A DNA stretch of 64,000 nucleotides, from positions 4,583,001 to 4,647,000 of the forward strand of contig NZ_CP036132.1 in the NCBI RefSeq assembly GCF_018742245.1. Direction: 5' to 3'. The translations under genes and the position numbers were made by a program. Below are positions 62,765 through 64,000 of the stretch, in pieces (position 1 is the stretch's first letter; each line of letters begins with the position of its first letter). Below the pieces are notes generated by a model, which was not told where the DNA came from, made no database searches, and saw only the letters and a list, made by a program, of their open reading frames with translations. The stretch comes from Bacillus mycoides (lineage in GTDB: Bacteria; Bacillota; Bacilli; Bacillales; Bacillaceae_G).

Positions 62765-62767
62765 TTT

Positions 62768-63940
62768 TTATAGTAATTCAAACACTCCCGCTGCTCCCAT
62801 TCCGCCGCCGATACACATTGTTACGATACCGAATTGTTCGTTGCGGCGTTTCATTTCATGAATAAGAGATAGTGTTAGTTTTGCTCCTGTACAGCCTAGT
62901 GGATGTCCAAGTGCGATTGCACCGCCGTTTACGTTCACTTTTTCTTCATCTAAACCAAGTTCACGAATAACTTGAATCGATTGAGAAGCGAACGCCTCAT
63001 TTAGCTCGAATAAGCCGATATCAGATAGTTCTAATCCCGCTAGTTTTAACGCTTTCGGAATTGCAGCAATTGGACCGATACCCATTATTTCTGGTGGTAC
63101 ACCAGCTACTGCAAATGAACGGAATTTCGCAAGTGGCTTCATGCCATCGCTCACTGCTTTTTCACGATCCATTAATAGTACAGATGCTGCTCCATCACTC
63201 ATTTGTGAAGAGTTACCAGCCGTTACAGAACCACGAACGTTAAATGCTGGACGTAATTTACCTAAAATGTCTAGCGTCGTCTCCGCTCTTACACCTTCAT
63301 CTTGTGCGAAAATACGTGTTTCTTCTTGCAGTTTGTTGTTTGCTCCAACAGTGCGTAACATTACATCTACAGCTACTGTTTCATCCGCAAAGTTCCCTTC
63401 AGCTAACGCTTTTGCTGCGCGCTGGTGACTTCTTACCGCAAAAGCATCTTGCTCTTCACGAGAAATTCCATATTTCACAGCAACTTGCTCTGCTGTATGT
63501 CCCATACCCATATAATATTCTGGAGCTGCTTCTACAAGGCGACTATTCGGACGAACAACGTGTCCCATCATCGGAACTAAACTCATTGATTCCGCTCCGC
63601 CTGATAATACAGCTTCCGAGTGACCAAGCATAATGCGCTCTGCTCCGTAAGCGATACTCTGTAAACCAGAAGAACAGTAACGGTTAATTGTAATAGCTGG
63701 AACATCGTAAGAAAGTCCTGCTAGCCCGCCGATATTACGAGCCATATTTAAACCTTGTTCTGCTTCTGGCATCGCACAACCGAAAATTAAATCGTCGATT
63801 GGCCCTTCATAATTCGCACGCTTTAACGTTTCCTTTACTACTAACGCCCCTAGATCGTCAGGACGAACTGTTTTTAATGAACCCCTCTTTGCTTTTCCAA
63901 TTGGTGTTCTTGCTCCCGCAACAATGACAGCTTCTCTCAT
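62768..63940 (-). CDS. fadA: Acetyl-CoA acyltransferase (3-ketoacyl-CoA thiolase) FadA
   Basis: A 390-residue thiolase that does the last step of beta-oxidation. Nucleophile C89 in [18 protein letters not shown], and the C-terminal [10 protein letters not shown] and [11 protein letters not shown] with the acid/base cysteine and histidine. ATG 63940 follows GAGGGGAGAT. It is 21 bp after fadN. The stop at 62768 is directly followed by the repeats. Confidence 0.96.
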   Translation of the reverse strand: MREAVIVAGARTPIGKAKRGSLKTVRPDDLGALVVKETLKRANYEGPIDDLIFGCAMPEAEQGLNMARNIGGLAGLSYDVPAITINRYCSSGLQSIAYGAERIMLGHSEAVLSGGAESMSLVPMMGHVVRPNSRLVEAAPEYYMGMGHTAEQVAVKYGISREEQDAFAVRSHQRAAKALAEGNFADETVAVDVMLRTVGANNKLQEETRIFAQDEGVRAETTLDILGKLRPAFNVRGSVTAGNSSQMSDGAASVLLMDREKAVSDGMKPLAKFRSFAVAGVPPEIMGIGPIAAIPKALKLAGLELSDIGLFELNEAFASQSIQVIRELGLDEEKVNVNGGAIALGHPLGCTGAKLTLSLIHEMKRRNEQFGIVTMCIGGGMGAAGVFELL

Positions 63941-63961
63941 GAACGATATCTCCCCTCGTTA

Positions 63962-64000
63962 TTAGTTACGTAATGGCTTTCCTTTTACAAGCATGTGCTG
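63962..64000 (-). CDS. fadN: 3' end of fadN (3-hydroxyacyl-CoA dehydrogenase/enoyl-CoA hydratase)
   Basis: Only the last 12 codons and the stop are in the window (QHMLVKGKPLRN). The reading ends 21 bp before fadA on the same strand, and the order fadN-fadA-fadE is that of B. subtilis. The name rests on this synteny and on the ending. Confidence 0.75.
   Translation of the reverse strand, partial: QHMLVKGKPLRN

Noticed and set aside
62661..62861. 66-codon ORF within the fad repeats
   Set aside because: It consists of repeat sequence and part of the antisense strand of fadA.

Overview
The window is a low-GC Firmicute chromosome segment. The gene order closely follows the yui-yum-yut-yun-suf-met-yus-fad block of Bacillus subtilis, and the interspersed repeats are of the bcr kind known from the Bacillus cereus group. 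I therefore read it as a chromosomal stretch of a B. cereus-group strain; the species cannot be fixed from this sequence alone. There are no rRNA or tRNA genes, no prophage, no insertion sequence with a transposase and no CRISPR array. Most genes have a clear Shine-Dalgarno (SD) site, and most transcription units end in a strong hairpin plus T-run, often shared by convergent genes.

Layout. 0-1.5 kb: a DUF212 (divergent PAP2) protein, an SMR-type small transporter and a UbiA prenyltransferase related to decaprenyl-phosphate phosphoribosyltransferase. 1.6-6 kb: yuiC, yuiB, a Nudix hydrolase, yumB (type II NADH dehydrogenase-like) and divergent yumC (ferredoxin-NADP reductase). 6-10 kb: accessory genes (GyrI-like protein, MFS exporter, HTH protein, DUF523/TudS, YxeA lipoprotein). 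10-15.5 kb: yutM, dapF, yuzB, yutJ, a Spo0E-type phosphatase and a FetAB-like ABC pair. 15.5-23 kb: phnA, hypotheticals, an AadA-like nucleotidyltransferase, yuzD, yutI, yutH, a PgpA-type phosphatase, a GNAT enzyme and a 28-residue membrane peptide. 23-28 kb: a MacB/FtsX-type ABC exporter and a quinone reductase. 28-39.3 kb: yutF, a SufR-like regulator, yutE, glpX, DUF3055, a probable structured RNA ahead of a DUF1062/S4 protein, yutD, yutC, a MerR/TipAS regulator, a YhfC-type membrane protein, lipA and lytH. 39.4-42.5 kb: yunB, yunC, yunD. 43-48 kb: the complete sufCDSUB operon. 48-52 kb: metN-metI-metQ-metQ under an S-box riboswitch. 52-55 kb: yusD, yusE, yusF, gcvH, yusI. 55-60.5 kb: lipoprotein, PAP2 phosphatase, PfoR-like membrane protein plus ldh, CotF-like coat proteins and an MBL-fold hydrolase. 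60.5-64 kb: fadE, fadA and the 3' end of fadN.

Functional links. Iron-sulfur metabolism is dense: sufCDSUB, yutI (Nfu), yutM (A-type carrier), a SufR-like [Fe-S] regulator, and clients such as lipA. LipA and gcvH are both in lipoate metabolism. Redox control is suggested by Rex-like sites at yumB and ldh. Sporulation genes (yutH, lytH, yunB, YhcN/YlaJ lipoprotein, CotF-like, Spo0E-like) are scattered through the block.

The most interesting unexplained items are: (i) a roughly 260-nt element at 31465-31725 with its own promoter, five helices and a pseudoknot-like crossing, ahead of an S4-domain gene; (ii) a cloverleaf-like intergenic repeat present at five places, whose copies show compensatory base changes; (iii) four 78-81-bp direct repeats with embedded palindromes at 54935-55206; (iv) bcr1-like elements with TTTAT ends at graded stages of internal deletion; (v) genes whose SD sites point to CTG or ATT starts. 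All functions are read from sequence similarity, motifs and synteny by eye; no database search or folding program was run.
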